Shown one piece after another: positions 47,721 to 59,568 of a DNA stretch of 64,000 nt. A program made the translations under genes and the position numbers. Each line of letters starts with the position of its first letter. Position 1 is the first letter of the stretch. Under the pieces are notes generated by a model that was given only the letters and a program-made list of their open reading frames with translations, had not been told where the DNA came from and ran no database searches. The stretch is from NCBI RefSeq assembly GCF_032854445.1, contig NC_088295.1, positions 34,070,510 through 34,134,509 on the forward strand, given 5' to 3'. The stretch comes from Liolophura sinensis (lineage: Eukaryota; Mollusca; Polyplacophora; Chitonida; Chitonidae).

Positions 47721-48018
47721 TCTATATATCCTAGGGGCCTCCGTGGCTCAGTCGGTTAGCGCGCTAGCGCAGCGTAGTGACCCAGAAGCCTCTCACCAAT
47801 GCGGTCGCTGTGAGTTCAAGACCAGCTCATGCTGGCTTCCTCTCCGGCCGTACGTGGGAAGGTCTGCCAGCAACCTGCGGATGGTCGTGGGTTTCCGCCG
47901 GGCTCTGCCCGGTTTCCACCCACCATAATGCTGGCCGCCGTCATATAAGTGAAGTATTCTTGAGTACGGCGTAAAAACACCAATCAAAAAAAAAAAAAAA
48001 AAAAATCTATATATCCTA
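47721..48018 (+). mobile_element. Young full-length SINE with 13-bp target-site duplication
   Basis: The element spans 47734-48005 (272 bp). It starts with a tRNA-like head: GGGGCCTCCGTGGCTCAGTC with an A-box region TGGCTCAGTCGG, and a B-box region GAGTTCAAGACC about 90 bp in. A body follows (GGCTTCCTCTCCGGCCGTAC, CAACCTGCGGATGGTCGTGG), then the tail TATAAGTGAAGTATTCTTGA, GTACGGCGTAAAAACACC and a 20-bp poly(A). TCTATATATCCTA flanks it on both sides (47721-47733, 48006-48018). The matching site in A (6249-6261) is empty. Such elements are transcribed by RNA polymerase III and copied by a partner LINE's enzyme; no partner LINE is visible here. It is the best family reference in the window. Confidence 0.97.
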
Positions 48019-48465
48019 TAATGAACGAGTGATTTCAGATTTATCAACGCTGTCAACACCAAGCACTTTACTTCACATTTACATTCGACATTTTCGCTAA
48101 TGATTCATCCTATTTCGGATCACCCTCAACTCTTACATGATTAATAATACTTGTCAAATGTCAAACCACACACGAAAATGTCAGCATAAATTATTCATCT
48201 GTTATGGATCAATATGTCTGAAGGTTGTATACCTCAACAGTTTGCGTGAATAATATGTGAAATAAGAAAGGTTATAACAATAGTAAATATATATATTTTA
48301 AGTTTCATGCGCTCATGAAGTTGGATAATATTATATACTCCTGATTTCACAGCTGTTAAACTGAGAGCTCTTTGGGGTTTAACACAAATAACTCCAAACT
48401 ACAAGCATAAAAGAGGGCAACAAGAAAATAACTCCAAAAATGTTATTACAAGGTGCAAGAATCAC

Positions 48466-49330
48466 ACCACTGGTGATATAATCATGATTGTGACATTTTT
48501 GACACAGCTGGTGATACGACCATGGTTGTGGTATATGTAACACAACAGGTGATACGACCATGGTTGTGAGATATGTGACACAACTGGTGATACGACCATG
48601 GATGTGACATATGTAATACAACTGATGACACGACCATGGTTGTGGCATATTTAACACAACTGGTGATACGACCATGGCTGTGACATATGTAACAAAACTG
48701 GTGATACGACCATGGTTGTGACATATGTAACACAGTTGGGGGTACGACCATGGTTGTGACGTATTTAACAAAACTGGTGATACGACCATGGTTGTGGCAT
48801 ACGTAACACAACCGGTGATACGACAATGGTTGTGACATATGTAAGACAAGCGGTGATACGACCATGGTTGTGACGTATTTAACACAACTGGTGATACGAC
48901 CATGGTTGTGACATATGTAACACAGCTGGTGATACGACCATGGTTGTGACATACTTAACACAACTGGTGATACGACCATAGTTGTGACATATGTAACACA
49001 ACTGGTGATACGACCATGGTTGTGACATACGTAACACAAGCGGTGATACGACCATGGCTGTGACATACTTAACACAACTGGTGATACGACCATGGTTGTG
49101 ACATACGTAACACAACCGGTGATACGGCCATGGTTGTGACATACGTAACACAAGCGGTGATACGACCATGGTTGTGACGTATTTAACACAAGCGGTGATA
49201 CGACCATGGTTGTGACATACGTAACACAAGCGGTGATACGACCATGGCTGTGACATACGTAACACAACTGGTGATACGACCATGGCTGTGACATACGTAA
49301 CACAACTGGTGATATGATCATTGTTATGAC
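48466..49330. repeat. 38-bp minisatellite, copy B (about 22-23 units)
   Basis: Same unit as 6718-7378 with about five more units. Minus-strand frames of 279, 174 and 134 codons are products of the stop-free unit. Confidence 0.95.
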
Positions 49331-49876
49331 ATTTGGATCACTACTTGTGATAAGATCATGTGATCAATCCCGCGCTAAATTTCACCTCCTAATTATCCGT
49401 TTCTTATCTTTAATCGAATACACTTTATATCTTCAAAAAGTTCAAAAATGTTCCTGTAATTAATGATCATTTTCATTTCAAAAAATAAAGACCTTTGTAA
49501 CACTAGAACAGACAAGAATATTTATGTATACATTGATTTTAGCCGCGTGTGTTGGTCTGTAATCGATTGATCAGCCCTGGTGTTCCCTAGGAAAGGATAT
49601 TCCCACAAGCATAGGGCCTATACTTGTTGTTTTTGAATTATATATTGGATTATCCTGAGATCGTTGACATCGCATTTCACACAGACAAGCGGACAGTGTG
49701 GGCCCCAAGGATTTCGTAACTACTCTGATCATATGTAGTGATGAAAACTTTGTAAACTACCATATGTGTTATGACATATAACACTTCTTGCATCTACATC
49801 ACTTGGATGATACATTTGGACATCAACAATGTATGCAATTTATTTCATTTATAGCATTGCAATGTATGTGTTTAAG
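49331..49876. other. No gene seen, copy B
   Basis: Partner of 7379-8081, minus about 170 bp. Confidence 0.6.
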
Positions 49877-50328
49877 TGCTTACTGTTTAACGCCGTACAC
49901 AAGAATTTTTCATTTATACACCGGTAGTGAGAGTACTGAAAACATGACAGACTGAATGGCATTATAACTGCATCACTCATCATATATAAAATGTATTTGA
50001 TTTATTTGACTGGTCTTTTACGCCGTACTCAAGAATATTTCACTTATACGACGGCGGCCAGCATTATGGTGGGTGGAAACCCACCACCATTCGCAGATTG
50101 CTCATATGTAAAAGCAAAGATATGGCACATGTACGACGAGGTTTGAATACGGCCCAACTTTTTATTTATTTTACTTATTTATTTGATTGATATTTTACAT
50201 CCTGCTTAAGAGTTTTCACTCATAAGATGGCCGCCTGCATTATGGTGAGAGGAAGTCGATCAGAGCTCAACGAAATGCACTAACATCCACAGGTTGTCAG
50301 CAGAGCTTCCCACGTACGACTTTGCAGC
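49877..50328 (-). mobile_element. Three SINE fragments, copy B
   Basis: Partners of the fragments at 8082-8125, 8190-8305 and 8356-8520: about 49890-49925, 49993-50110 and 50160-50328, all minus orientation. Confidence 0.8.
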
Positions 50329-51146
50329 TTAATTTATAAAGTGTGTAACTTCAGTATCATTTAATCAATACTGTATGTATGAACATATCACAATCATACA
50401 GATAGATATTCATGGAATCCTACCTTTAGAACTAAATTCGGCATTTGGATTATCACAGAAAAAGGCCAGCAGGAATAACGACCTCATTGTTACAAACGGC
50501 ATCGTCTAAAACTAGATACTTGGTAAAGGTAACGCAATGCGAAGGGTTATCCGTAATAAACATTTGGGACCATGTACCTTAACTCTATACCTAGTCACTT
50601 AGAAAGACTTTTACGCCGCTTCAAGTGGGGAATCAAAATCTGACCTTCAATGTAGGGACATCACTGCTCTTCAATTACGGATTGTGTCAAAAGACTAAAA
50701 GCTCCCAGTCTTGGATAGAAAATGTGAAAGCTAATGTGACAAGAAGCGGACAAGAAGAAGATACAAGTTAATATAGGAGTGTCAGATAAGGAACACAGAT
50801 TTTATAGCCTGATTTTGAAAAGAGCCCATAGTCGAAGCTTATCACTCCAAGCAAACGATCGTCAATAAGAACATGTAAGAGCATACAATTAACTTTCCTT
50901 ACCTTCAGGAAGGACTGTAGCCGCCATGACCACATCTTGTTTAGTAGCAGGACATACAGGAGTAATGAAGTTTCTTGTCTACAGTTAAACAGCTTGTTAG
51001 GCGCTGTGGAGTGTATTACCTCTCGGCAAATTGGATATAACCAGTACTACTGATCCATGAGATATCTTCACGGAGGAAACAGACTTGTCAACGTCTAACC
51101 GATTTAACTTAGTGTTCAGCCCAGCCAATTCAATTTCTTACCACAG
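50329..51146. other. No gene seen, copy B
   Basis: Partner of 8521-9332. Small indels here break the short frame seen in A. Confidence 0.6.
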
Positions 51147-51289
51147 ACTAGAACACGATGCCTCTTGGCGCATCGCTTGATGTTTTGGACGGGCTCCAGG
51201 GGAATATTGATCTTGGCTATTTCCCTAGTGAGACTTGCGAGCTCAAACAGACTTTATCGGTTGTACACTTCCTTGGAAGACGATGGAAG
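51147..51289 (+). CDS. Candidate first coding exon of an unknown gene (copy B)
   Basis: Identical to 9333-9475 including acceptor and donor; ATG at 51158. The first difference downstream lies beyond the donor, where CGA in A is AAA in B. Function unknown. Confidence 0.4.
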
Positions 51290-52654
51290 GTAGGTAGAAT
51301 TTTGCCGTCCAAATATAAATTTGGTCTCGCCGAAAGTTTCAATATTTTTCACTCTAATTAATATTGATAACCGGAAATTCTTTCATAATATGTTAACACT
51401 TTGTTGTTGATTTTTTTGTATTCCTTGGCGACAGGAATACAAAATCCTTTGTATGTCAATCCTTTTAATCCCAGAGATCACTTACAACAAAATTTTCAAT
51501 AAATAAATTCTGAAGAGAGTCTCCACAGATCCGTCCTTAAAGTTATGCCACTAAGAAAAATCCTTTAAATTCCCAGTCGTTCTCCGTGGTGTACATTGAT
51601 AGTTTCAAGACAAATGATGCTATTTCTATGCATTTTTTCTTAATTTACACAGAAAACAGTTTTTCGCCTAGATTTGAGACTATTCCAAAGTGTTCGACGG
51701 CAATAAATTACTGTTATAGTCTCAATCAGTTATCTAGAAACTGAATTCTCTTGGGTAAACATTCAGGTATCAACTAGGTTTGCGAGTTACTGTTGGGGAA
51801 ACACGTCAAATGAAAATATCGAATTTTTGACACTATATTGTCTTGGTTAATAATTTTACACAATGCAACATTAAGTTGAAACATATGCAGTATCTCCGTG
51901 TACCCAGAATGTAAATCAATTGTTTTCTATGTGCACGGGAATTGTTGGATAACATTAACATTTAAATTTATGTCTTTAGCACTTCAGCGTTTTCCAGCAA
52001 CTCACATAATGCATTATTCTGTATAATTAGTATTGAGAACGAGGTTGCTGCAGGCGATACTGGCCTGACGAAGAGGATGTGTCCATTGTTATATCATATG
52101 ACTTTTCCTCAGCCATACAGCGCTATCCGAGAAATCATCATATTAACTGTCTGGTGATAGTGCAGAGATAATGAATGACTAATGTCTGCTTACTTCACAG
52201 CTAGGCTCCCAGCGGCGGAGGGACACGGCACATCACTCAGACAATGCGGCGTATATTTACACAGTATACTGTTCCCGCAAATACATAAACCGCTCAGTTA
52301 TCGATTAGCAGGCGTGTAATACTAGAACAAATGCGATCAGAAATGATGATGACAAACGGGTAGGGGCAGAATGAGAACAAGGTATAGAGTGATTGATCAC
52401 AGAAACTGAAGCAAAGTATTACTTGGTAAAGGTTTTACAACTTAGAAGCATAAGAGCCATGGATAGATTAGACATTTATCATACTGCTGGCTGAATTACA
52501 CCAAAGCTCTAGAAGAACTGGTTATATACATGTTGTATCACCATCATTTATCACACCCAAGAGTTTTTTAGGATATGGCCGATTGACTCTGATAAGCAAT
52601 CACGTCATGTAGGCGATAATGACAGTGCGTTGTATCATAGAGGGCACTTACAAT
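51290..52654. other. No gene seen, copy B
   Basis: Partner of 9476-10894 with a few deletions, for example near 51655 and 51873. The hairpin-forming repeat at 9600-9630 is kept here. Confidence 0.6.
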
Positions 52655-52677
52655 TATTTATTTATTTGTTTATTTGT

Positions 52678-52728
<51 letters not shown>

Positions 52729-52770
52729 TGGTCGGAGGAAAACCGCGACCATTTGCAGGTTGACATAATA
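52655..52770 (-). mobile_element. (TTTA)n expansion and SINE debris
   Basis: A (TTTA)n run at about 52655-52729 followed by GGTCGGAGGAAAACCGCGAC and CATTTGCAGGTTG, remnants of a SINE centre. Copy A has a different SINE piece at this site. Confidence 0.75.
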
Positions 52771-52879
52771 AGTGTGTGGCAGGATTTCATAGACGTAGTC
52801 TATATAATGCCTAGAAGAAATTATCATCAGGTGAACTTCATAACATATACTGGAAAGCATTAACATTTATTGTATAAAG

Positions 52880-53011
52880 ATGAGTTTGGCAGAATTTATG
52901 ATTCCATATTGCCCAGAACCCAAACCGAACACCTCGGACGAACCACTTCTTCAGTTGCACTGTTGTAACAAATGTACTGTAAATATGCCTAAGCTTCCCC
53001 ACTGTAAGTAA
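52880..53011 (+). CDS. Candidate 43-codon ORF or first exon (copy B)
   Basis: Same protein as 11454-11585. Here the sequence ACTGTAAGT at 53001-53009 gives a strong splice donor (GT at 53004) and leaves a phase-1 exon end after MPKLPH. Confidence 0.3.
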   Translation: MSLAEFMIPYCPEPKPNTSDEPLLQLHCCNKCTVNMPKLPHCK

Positions 53012-53179
53012 CCTTTCCCTCGCATTTTCCATCGGTTATATTCTTGCCCTGTCCTCTTTCACATGAAACCCATCTCAGTCGGTGGATGTACGCCCTAAGA
53101 CATAGTTCGCAACCGGCTTGATTCAATTTTAAAGGACTTACTATATGATATATCATATAAAAGACTACGGCATTGGGAA

Positions 53180-53300
53180 TAAAACCAGAGCGGCGGCGGC
53201 AGTGGGATATATTTAGCTAATGGTCACACGTAACCGGTGAAACCCGGACTCTTGTTTATTAATGTAAACTTTTATTCTAACTGTTCATGTAAAGGCTTCG
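53180..53300 (-). repeat. Dispersed unclassified repeat, copy B
   Basis: Partner of 11752-11878. Confidence 0.7.
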
Positions 53301-53739
53301 ACTGGTTCGCCCTGTAGTATCGTGTCTTGAGTAGAATTGGGTAACAATGTGCTGGTGTCGATTCAAATATATTAGACATGGTTGGTCTAGAATATGTACA
53401 CTTCATCACATTTATCACATTTTTTCCATGTTCCCCAGTATCATTCTTATTTGTGATAATAAATATGGGGAGAATGCTGAATGACGTCTAACGCATGATA
53501 ACAGAATCCATATGGTGGAAGATTTACAAGGAATGTTGTAAATATGCATGCAGCTTTATCTGTGTGCCCAAAATATGCCACATAAGAATAGCAACAGAAA
53601 GTATACACTATAACATGTGAAAACTTATGAAGATCTAAAAGATAAATAGAGAGGAACACACCAAGTAACTCGGTCAGAGGCACATATTGCCTTACTTACT
53701 CAGTTGTCGCTGGCGTCCTTTTCTTCAAAACGATACGTT
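53301..53739. other. No gene seen, copy B
   Basis: Partner of 11879-12659 with a 358-bp deletion at about 53481 relative to A. A minus-strand 78-codon frame here differs from A by replacement changes only. Confidence 0.6.
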
Positions 53740-53808
53740 AAACCGGGCAGAACCTGGTGGAAACCCACGACCATCCGCAGGTTTCTGACAGACCTTCCCA
53801 TATACAGC
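53740..53808 (-). mobile_element. SINE middle fragment, copy B
   Basis: Partner of 12660-12727. Confidence 0.8.
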
Positions 53809-53959
53809 ATTCTAAATATTCTATACTTTAATCAGTTCGCTGCACTCATTCGAGATGTCGAATGCCAGAAATTTGAGCAAGTTACAAAAGGTGAAATTTA
53901 ATCAGAAGAATTCCCAAGGGTGGCAAACGTAAATTGAGCGATGGCCTGGAGAGTGATTA

Positions 53960-54010
53960 AGCTGACTCCAACACCTCTGAGCCAGAACGTGAGGTGGGGC
54001 AATAACCCAC
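53960..54010. other. Recombinant junction replacing A 12921-17362
   Basis: Reading rightwards, B matches A near 12880-12918 up to AACGTGAGGTGGGGCA, then switches to A 17362 onward (ATAACC, TGATAGCTTG). The two A sites share AGCCAGAACGTGAGGTG, so B has one repeat where A has two with 4.4 kb between. Confidence 0.85.
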
Positions 54011-54105
54011 ACTGATAGCTTGTAACGAAATATAACATCCAAATTGTCAGTTGTACCGAAAATGAATCCACAAAATAATCTGTATAGTAGTATATATATA
54101 TACAT

Positions 54106-55176
54106 TTATTAAAGTTTGCATATATTCTGGTGACTTTTCAAGTCCATCACTAAAACACCTTCATGTAGTTTATAAATCTGTTTAACTCCCACGTTAACAC
54201 TGTTCACTCTACCCGCCTTCATGTCACACGGCTGAGCTTTAGGGGCCCCCAGAAGGAGAATCCAGGGTGAGGCAGCTGTCCCAGCCCAGAAGTTACCGCC
54301 AAAACACCTGTAATAAACACGTCCTCAATATGGAGACGGCGACACCTGGGCACTGAGCTTAATATTTGTCTGGTCACGTGAGCAAACATTAGGTAACTTC
54401 CGCCAGAAACCTAAGGCGGGAAATAGTCCGGCGGAAAGAAGCCCTTAGACACACCCCACTCGTCTTTAATGTTCCGGGAAACGATAGACTGGGGGTTATA
54501 AGCACCAACAATAACGTCCACTGAGAGATTTCTCACCACAGAGAACACACTGGGCAGGTGGAAGTACACATTGTCGTCTGATTTGACCACATACTTTATA
54601 CGTGGAATGGAGTCCATCACCCAGTTAAAGCCCAGCAGTATCTTTTCCGGCAGGTTCCGGTAGGTGTCCGGAATGAACAGCTGTAGAATATCCCCGTAAC
54701 GCCCGGGTTCCTCTGTGAGCACCGTGTTCCAGTAAAGATCCCAGTGAAGACCCAGTACAAAGATAACAGCTGCTCCAGCCACACTGCTGTTTGATGGCAT
54801 CCCGAAGCTCAGAATGCACTGGAGAAGAGATCACTAAAACAATGACATCTTTGCCAGCGAGCGCGTCTCTAATCGGGTTAAGTTTCGGACAGGAGATTTT
54901 CAAAGGCACAGAGTTTGTCTTGGCGTTACAAAACACTGAGCGGATATATGTCAATGTGAATTTGTTACCTCTAACCAAGTTAGGCAACGAAAACTGACCA
55001 AGTCGTTAAGTGGTCATGAACTCCTGTCTATGTACATTCAGTGGTTTGAAAGATCTACCATGAGTAACTTTCCATGGTGGTTGACTAGGGCCAGGGTATA
55101 GCCCCTGAATCACCAATAACAGGGTAAACCCGAGGATAGAAACAATGACACGTCGAACATATTTGCAGTACTTCAT
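54106..55176 (-). pseudogene. GT31-1 pseudogene (copy B)
   Basis: Partner of 17504-18586, start codon still present at 55176. Relative to the intact copy it has a stop at codon 57 (TCA to TAA), a 14-bp deletion that removes RRTWA of the REAIRRTW motif and shifts frame, the metal site DDD changed to DDN, a second stop at the tyrosine of FPPY, and a one-base deletion near codon 316. Remaining open pieces are 54411-54800 and 54625-54987 in different frames. Divergence from A here reaches about 6% by hand count over 245 bp, well above its flanks. Confidence 0.93.
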
Positions 55177-57709
55177 GGTTATTCACCAAACACCTAGCAA
55201 TCATTTTATCAGTATTTTATAGCTCTACAATGCATGTTCACATACATGCATCTTCGGAGGAAACCTTTTATCCACTCTCACGGTGCTCCTCGCTGTGCAA
55301 AAATCTCTTCTTATAGTTTGACTAACTTCATATTGCTATAATGTAAATTTGCATAAACGAAGAACCACCGTGGGGTACGATCGACGCCTGAACACTAACG
55401 CCTGTTTCTCAGAACCGTCCAACATTGTAGTCCGTTGGCGCTGTGTTCACTGGAACAGGGCTTGGTCTGTGATGTCTCTGTCGGCCTGCCTCCACTGAGT
55501 GGTTTGTCTGTTGCTAAAATCGATCCCTTTATACTTTCCCTGATTGCGAATTGGTCCGTTCTCAGATACAGCTGTACAGGGCTAGAGTTTACTTTCAGAA
55601 TCCCTGTGGCATGCCGATCACCACGGTATGGGCACATCCACATCGATTCTCTCCTCCAAATTACTTACTCAGAAGTGTGCTCCTTAGCTTTTGATGATGA
55701 TGCTTGGCTCAAGTTAACTTATTTATACCGGCAAAGAAATGAACACGTGTATAAAATATTTTTCTCTATATAGTAATTATACAGAAATGTATCACGTTAG
55801 CATTTAACAAGTTTTCAAGCTGCTTAAGACATGGTGTTAAGGGGTTTGTCAGTTGCTACTGTCTAAGCATTTACATGAACAGCTGGAGTAAAACCTCACC
55901 TCTGTCACAAAATGCCCTTTGTGAAGCAACGACGTAGTCTAGAAAGCATGACGCACTAACACACGAGAGGCCTTTCCCTCACACATGTCATCTATCCTTA
56001 AAATAAATAAGTTTGTGACATGTTTCATTTATTATTGTTGCAATGCTCATTAAGTCGATCATATGATAGGTAATATTAGGTAACCCCAACAAAGACAAAT
56101 CGACAAAGATCCGCCATTCAGATGTTAGATGGGGCCAATTGCCAACTTTATATGACACTACAATCAAAGTTCTGGCTCTACTCTCTATGCTGTTGACTTT
56201 TATATTTCATTCCATCCTACTCCAGAATTTCCAGTCATTCAAAAGATTACTTCACTCCACACCCACAGGAAGATTCACACACTTCCAGGACCATTATTGT
56301 ATAACCAGGATAGAGCACTTTACACACGGTTAGCACATGGCTACATACTTAAATATATATCGACCGCGTGTAGTGAAGGTGTAACTAAGATACTACTAAC
56401 CCAAAATAATACCACGGTATAGTAAATATCGGAACCCCGATACACACCTCTATTCAAATTTGACACTTAAGTATGTGAAAGACGTCAACAGTACATTATC
56501 CTTCCGAAATGTAATGGCAAGTCATAATGCTGGAATTTTCGAGATATTAAAGACGGAATGCCCGAGATTCTGAATTCAATTCCACAGAATCGCTCAACCC
56601 TGTCACAATATGCCCTTATTGTGCAGACGTCCTGAAGCCACGACGGGCATAGAGTCTGGAAATCATGACTCACGAACACACGAGAGACCTTTCCTTCACA
56701 CATATGTCACCTATCCTTAAAATAAATAAGTTTGTGACATGTTTTATTTATTATTGTTGCAATGTTCATTAAGCAGATCACATGATAGGTAATATTAAAT
56801 GTTAATCTGTTGTTCATTGAATATTCCACATTTTTTAATCAACTGATTTCCTGCAAAGATAAAGAAGTGCAAGTTTTGATTTATGGGCACGAGATGCTTC
56901 CATAAACATTTTATGTGCAAAACGATATTTTTGTCTGTCTTGCGAATGTGAGAACTCCAAAGGAAACCTTCATTCCTCCTCTTAACGCGTCCGATGAAAA
57001 TTGGTCTATATCAACACAAAATATGTGCACAATTTATGGCGAGTGTTACTCCATTGTTTGCATCTGATTGAGTTCGATGCTTAGACAGTTAGCTCTCAGA
57101 GTAGTCTCCCCTATTTCCCATGTCTTTGAGCTGCAGTTTGTGGCAAAATACGCAATAACTCACTATCGTAACCAATATCCAAAACAGCATACAACATCAA
57201 CCACAAATGCAGTTAGAAGTAAACATTAGGACTTCTTTTTAATAAAGCAGTCAACACTCTTCAATGATGCCGGAAAGACACGAGGAACTTTCTTGTCCCC
57301 TAAATCTTGTATTCAGATCGTAAACCATGCTAATTTGTTGTTATTAATCAAAGAAAATGCATCTCATTTGCGCTTTGACTGCAACTGATGGGAATTAATT
57401 CAACGGGATGTATAAACAGCCCCTAGCCAAACTATGCCTATTCGTCTTGTTGTAAACGGGGAGTGTAACAGGAAAATCGCAGTTTTCATTATTGCCAATG
57501 ACCGATTCAGCTTGGTTCAGCAAAGGCTTTCGTCACGATATTGCTGAAAAATTGCTGTTGTTGCCTTTATCCCTGCATTCAACGGGTTATAAAACACAAG
57601 ACTTATCTTATCGCGTCTGTGAAAATCAAACCTATGTCTCGTGTAATATTTTGCACACTCCAACAATATTTACCTGTACATTGTCATTTATATTGGACAA
57701 TAACCTCTA
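55177..57709. other. Intergenic, copy B, with B-only blocks
   Basis: Partner of 18587-20838. Two blocks are not in A: 55893-56090, a diverged duplicate of 56598-56795, and about 56139-56250. No gene seen. Confidence 0.6.
55893..56090 (+). repeat. B-only duplicate of nearby DNA (about 195 bp)
   Basis: Runs from CTCTGTCACAAAATGCCC to CATATGATAGGTAATATTAG and matches 56598-56795 with roughly 15% difference. The divergence is too high for a fresh local copy, so it is probably an insertion of another member of a repeat family, or an old block lost from A. Confidence 0.7.
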
Positions 57710-57949
57710 CGGGCCTCCGTTAGCGCGGCAGCGCGGCGCTATGACCCAGGGGCCTCCTATCAACGCGGTCGGTGTGAGTTCAAGTGCAGCTCATGTTGTT
57801 CACCGGTCGTACGTAGGAAGATCTTCTAGCAACCCGCGGATGGCCATGGGTTACCCCCAGGCTCTGCCACGTTTCCTCCCAACATGATGATGGTTGCCAT
57901 CATATAAGTGAAATATTGGTAAAACATCAATCAAATAAATCAATAAATA
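57710..57949 (+). mobile_element. SINE, copy B, head partly deleted
   Basis: Partner of 20839-21088. The A-box region is shortened (GGGCCTCCGTTAGCGCGGCA), so this copy cannot keep the usual internal promoter. Confidence 0.88.
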
Positions 57950-59568
57950 GCAGCTATTGGTCAGTAAAATCGGTCGTTTGTGGGCAGTTTTATCACGGAT
58001 CGTCAATGCAATAATTTTTTCTTGCCTCCATTGTTGTCGGGATCATTGTGGCGGTAAAACAGTCTACAGTGCACGTAAACCGCTTATATGACCTCACATA
58101 AATTTAGGGTTCACTTGCCTAACACCAATATGACGTGCACTGAACAGGCGTATTAATCTGTGTCGTCCTCTTCACCGTCACAATATATTCTGTTTCAAAC
58201 CATTGGCGCTGCATGACGAAGACGCTGACATTTTCTAGAACTTTGAATGCTCGAAAAAATACATTTTGATGGAATGTTTCACGCTGAGATTAATAAATAT
58301 TTAAACTATGGGGCGGCGGCTGTGTTTGTAAGTGAAGTAAATCTCAGACATTTTCAGACAAACAACGGTATCACTCCAGGTAAGTAACGAACGTCTTAAC
58401 GGAAGCCCTTAAGATTGGATTCGAGCTTACGATATGATACCAGTGAAATCCTTAAGCCTACCACTTGTGCCCGCCGCCCTCTCCCCACCCCACTTCAACC
58501 AGCATATCTACTTCATCACACCACCTACCACCACCCGCACCACCACTCCCGGGTTACAGTTCAGCGCTTAGCTGCCCTCGCGCAGAGCTGAGGATGGGAG
58601 TCTGTGGGTCGTACGCCGGGTTGCCAGAACACATGGTGGTATTATATCATCACGGAATCTGCTCTCTGTACGCTATTTGTTTAACCTGGAGACCGCAGTA
58701 TTTGTACTGTGTTCTGTGTTACTCTGAGGTGGACAGTGAAATAGCCTACGACAGACACTGCATGCGGTGTTAAACATCACAGAAACTGGCTGTAAGCTTT
58801 ACACACCACAGGTAAGAACTTCATTCCTATTACTTAAACCACGAAAAGAAACTTAATTTATCTTAATCAAATAATGAGTAAAACGTAACTTACATTAATT
58901 ACTACATTAGTCCATTAAATAGCAAAAACACGCGCTCCGTGTGAATACATAGGCCCTAACTTACTCCTTTAGCACAGAAGACTCAGTGAAGAAAGTAAGA
59001 AGTTCGGTTTATATGAAAGTAAGTATTGCATGGCATGGTTGCCACGTTTGTTTACAGGTAGGCTTTACTTCCGTGTCTTTCCAGAGGCTGTATAACATTA
59101 CAAACCTAACTCCTGTGCAATCTGGGGGAAGTACTGCACCGACAACTTTTGTCTACCTGGGCAGGAGTGTATAAATAGTCGTTGTAATCGAGGTGTTACC
59201 ATGGTTACCATGGGAAGGGAGTTTGAAGGCCTTGAAACATCTGCCTGAGGAATGATATCAAACAACCCCCTTTAACGATGAGAGTGTTTACACCACAGCT
59301 AAGTAAACAGCTGGAGGCCTGCTCCAAAACACACTTCAGTGGTTAGCGGTTACCGCTTGGCGCGGTTTGTTTAAACGCTTTTGACACAGTTTCTCATAAG
59401 TTTCAAAAATGTTACCTTCTAAATTCTTTTATTCTCGTTTTGACTGAATAGATACTTTTATGAAGTTAAAGAATTCAGCGCAATGAAAGTAACCAGAGAC
59501 TTGTTATATCGCCAGGTGCACAGATACCGCTTCGCCTTCCTTGGGCTATCTGCAAAAGAGGACTGAAG
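57950..59568. other. Upstream region of GT31-2 (copy B)
   Basis: Partner of 21089-22741, with a short deletion at about 59028 relative to A. The same donor- and acceptor-like sites are kept. Confidence 0.45.
59170..59177 (+). promoter_or_regulatory. TATA box candidate for GT31-2 (copy B)
   Basis: TATAAATA, same position relative to the gene as in copy A. Confidence 0.35.

Noticed and set aside
47734-47830. tRNA gene
   Set aside because: The tRNA-like boxes are the head of a SINE with poly(A) tail and target-site duplication; no cloverleaf anticodon arm that I can support.
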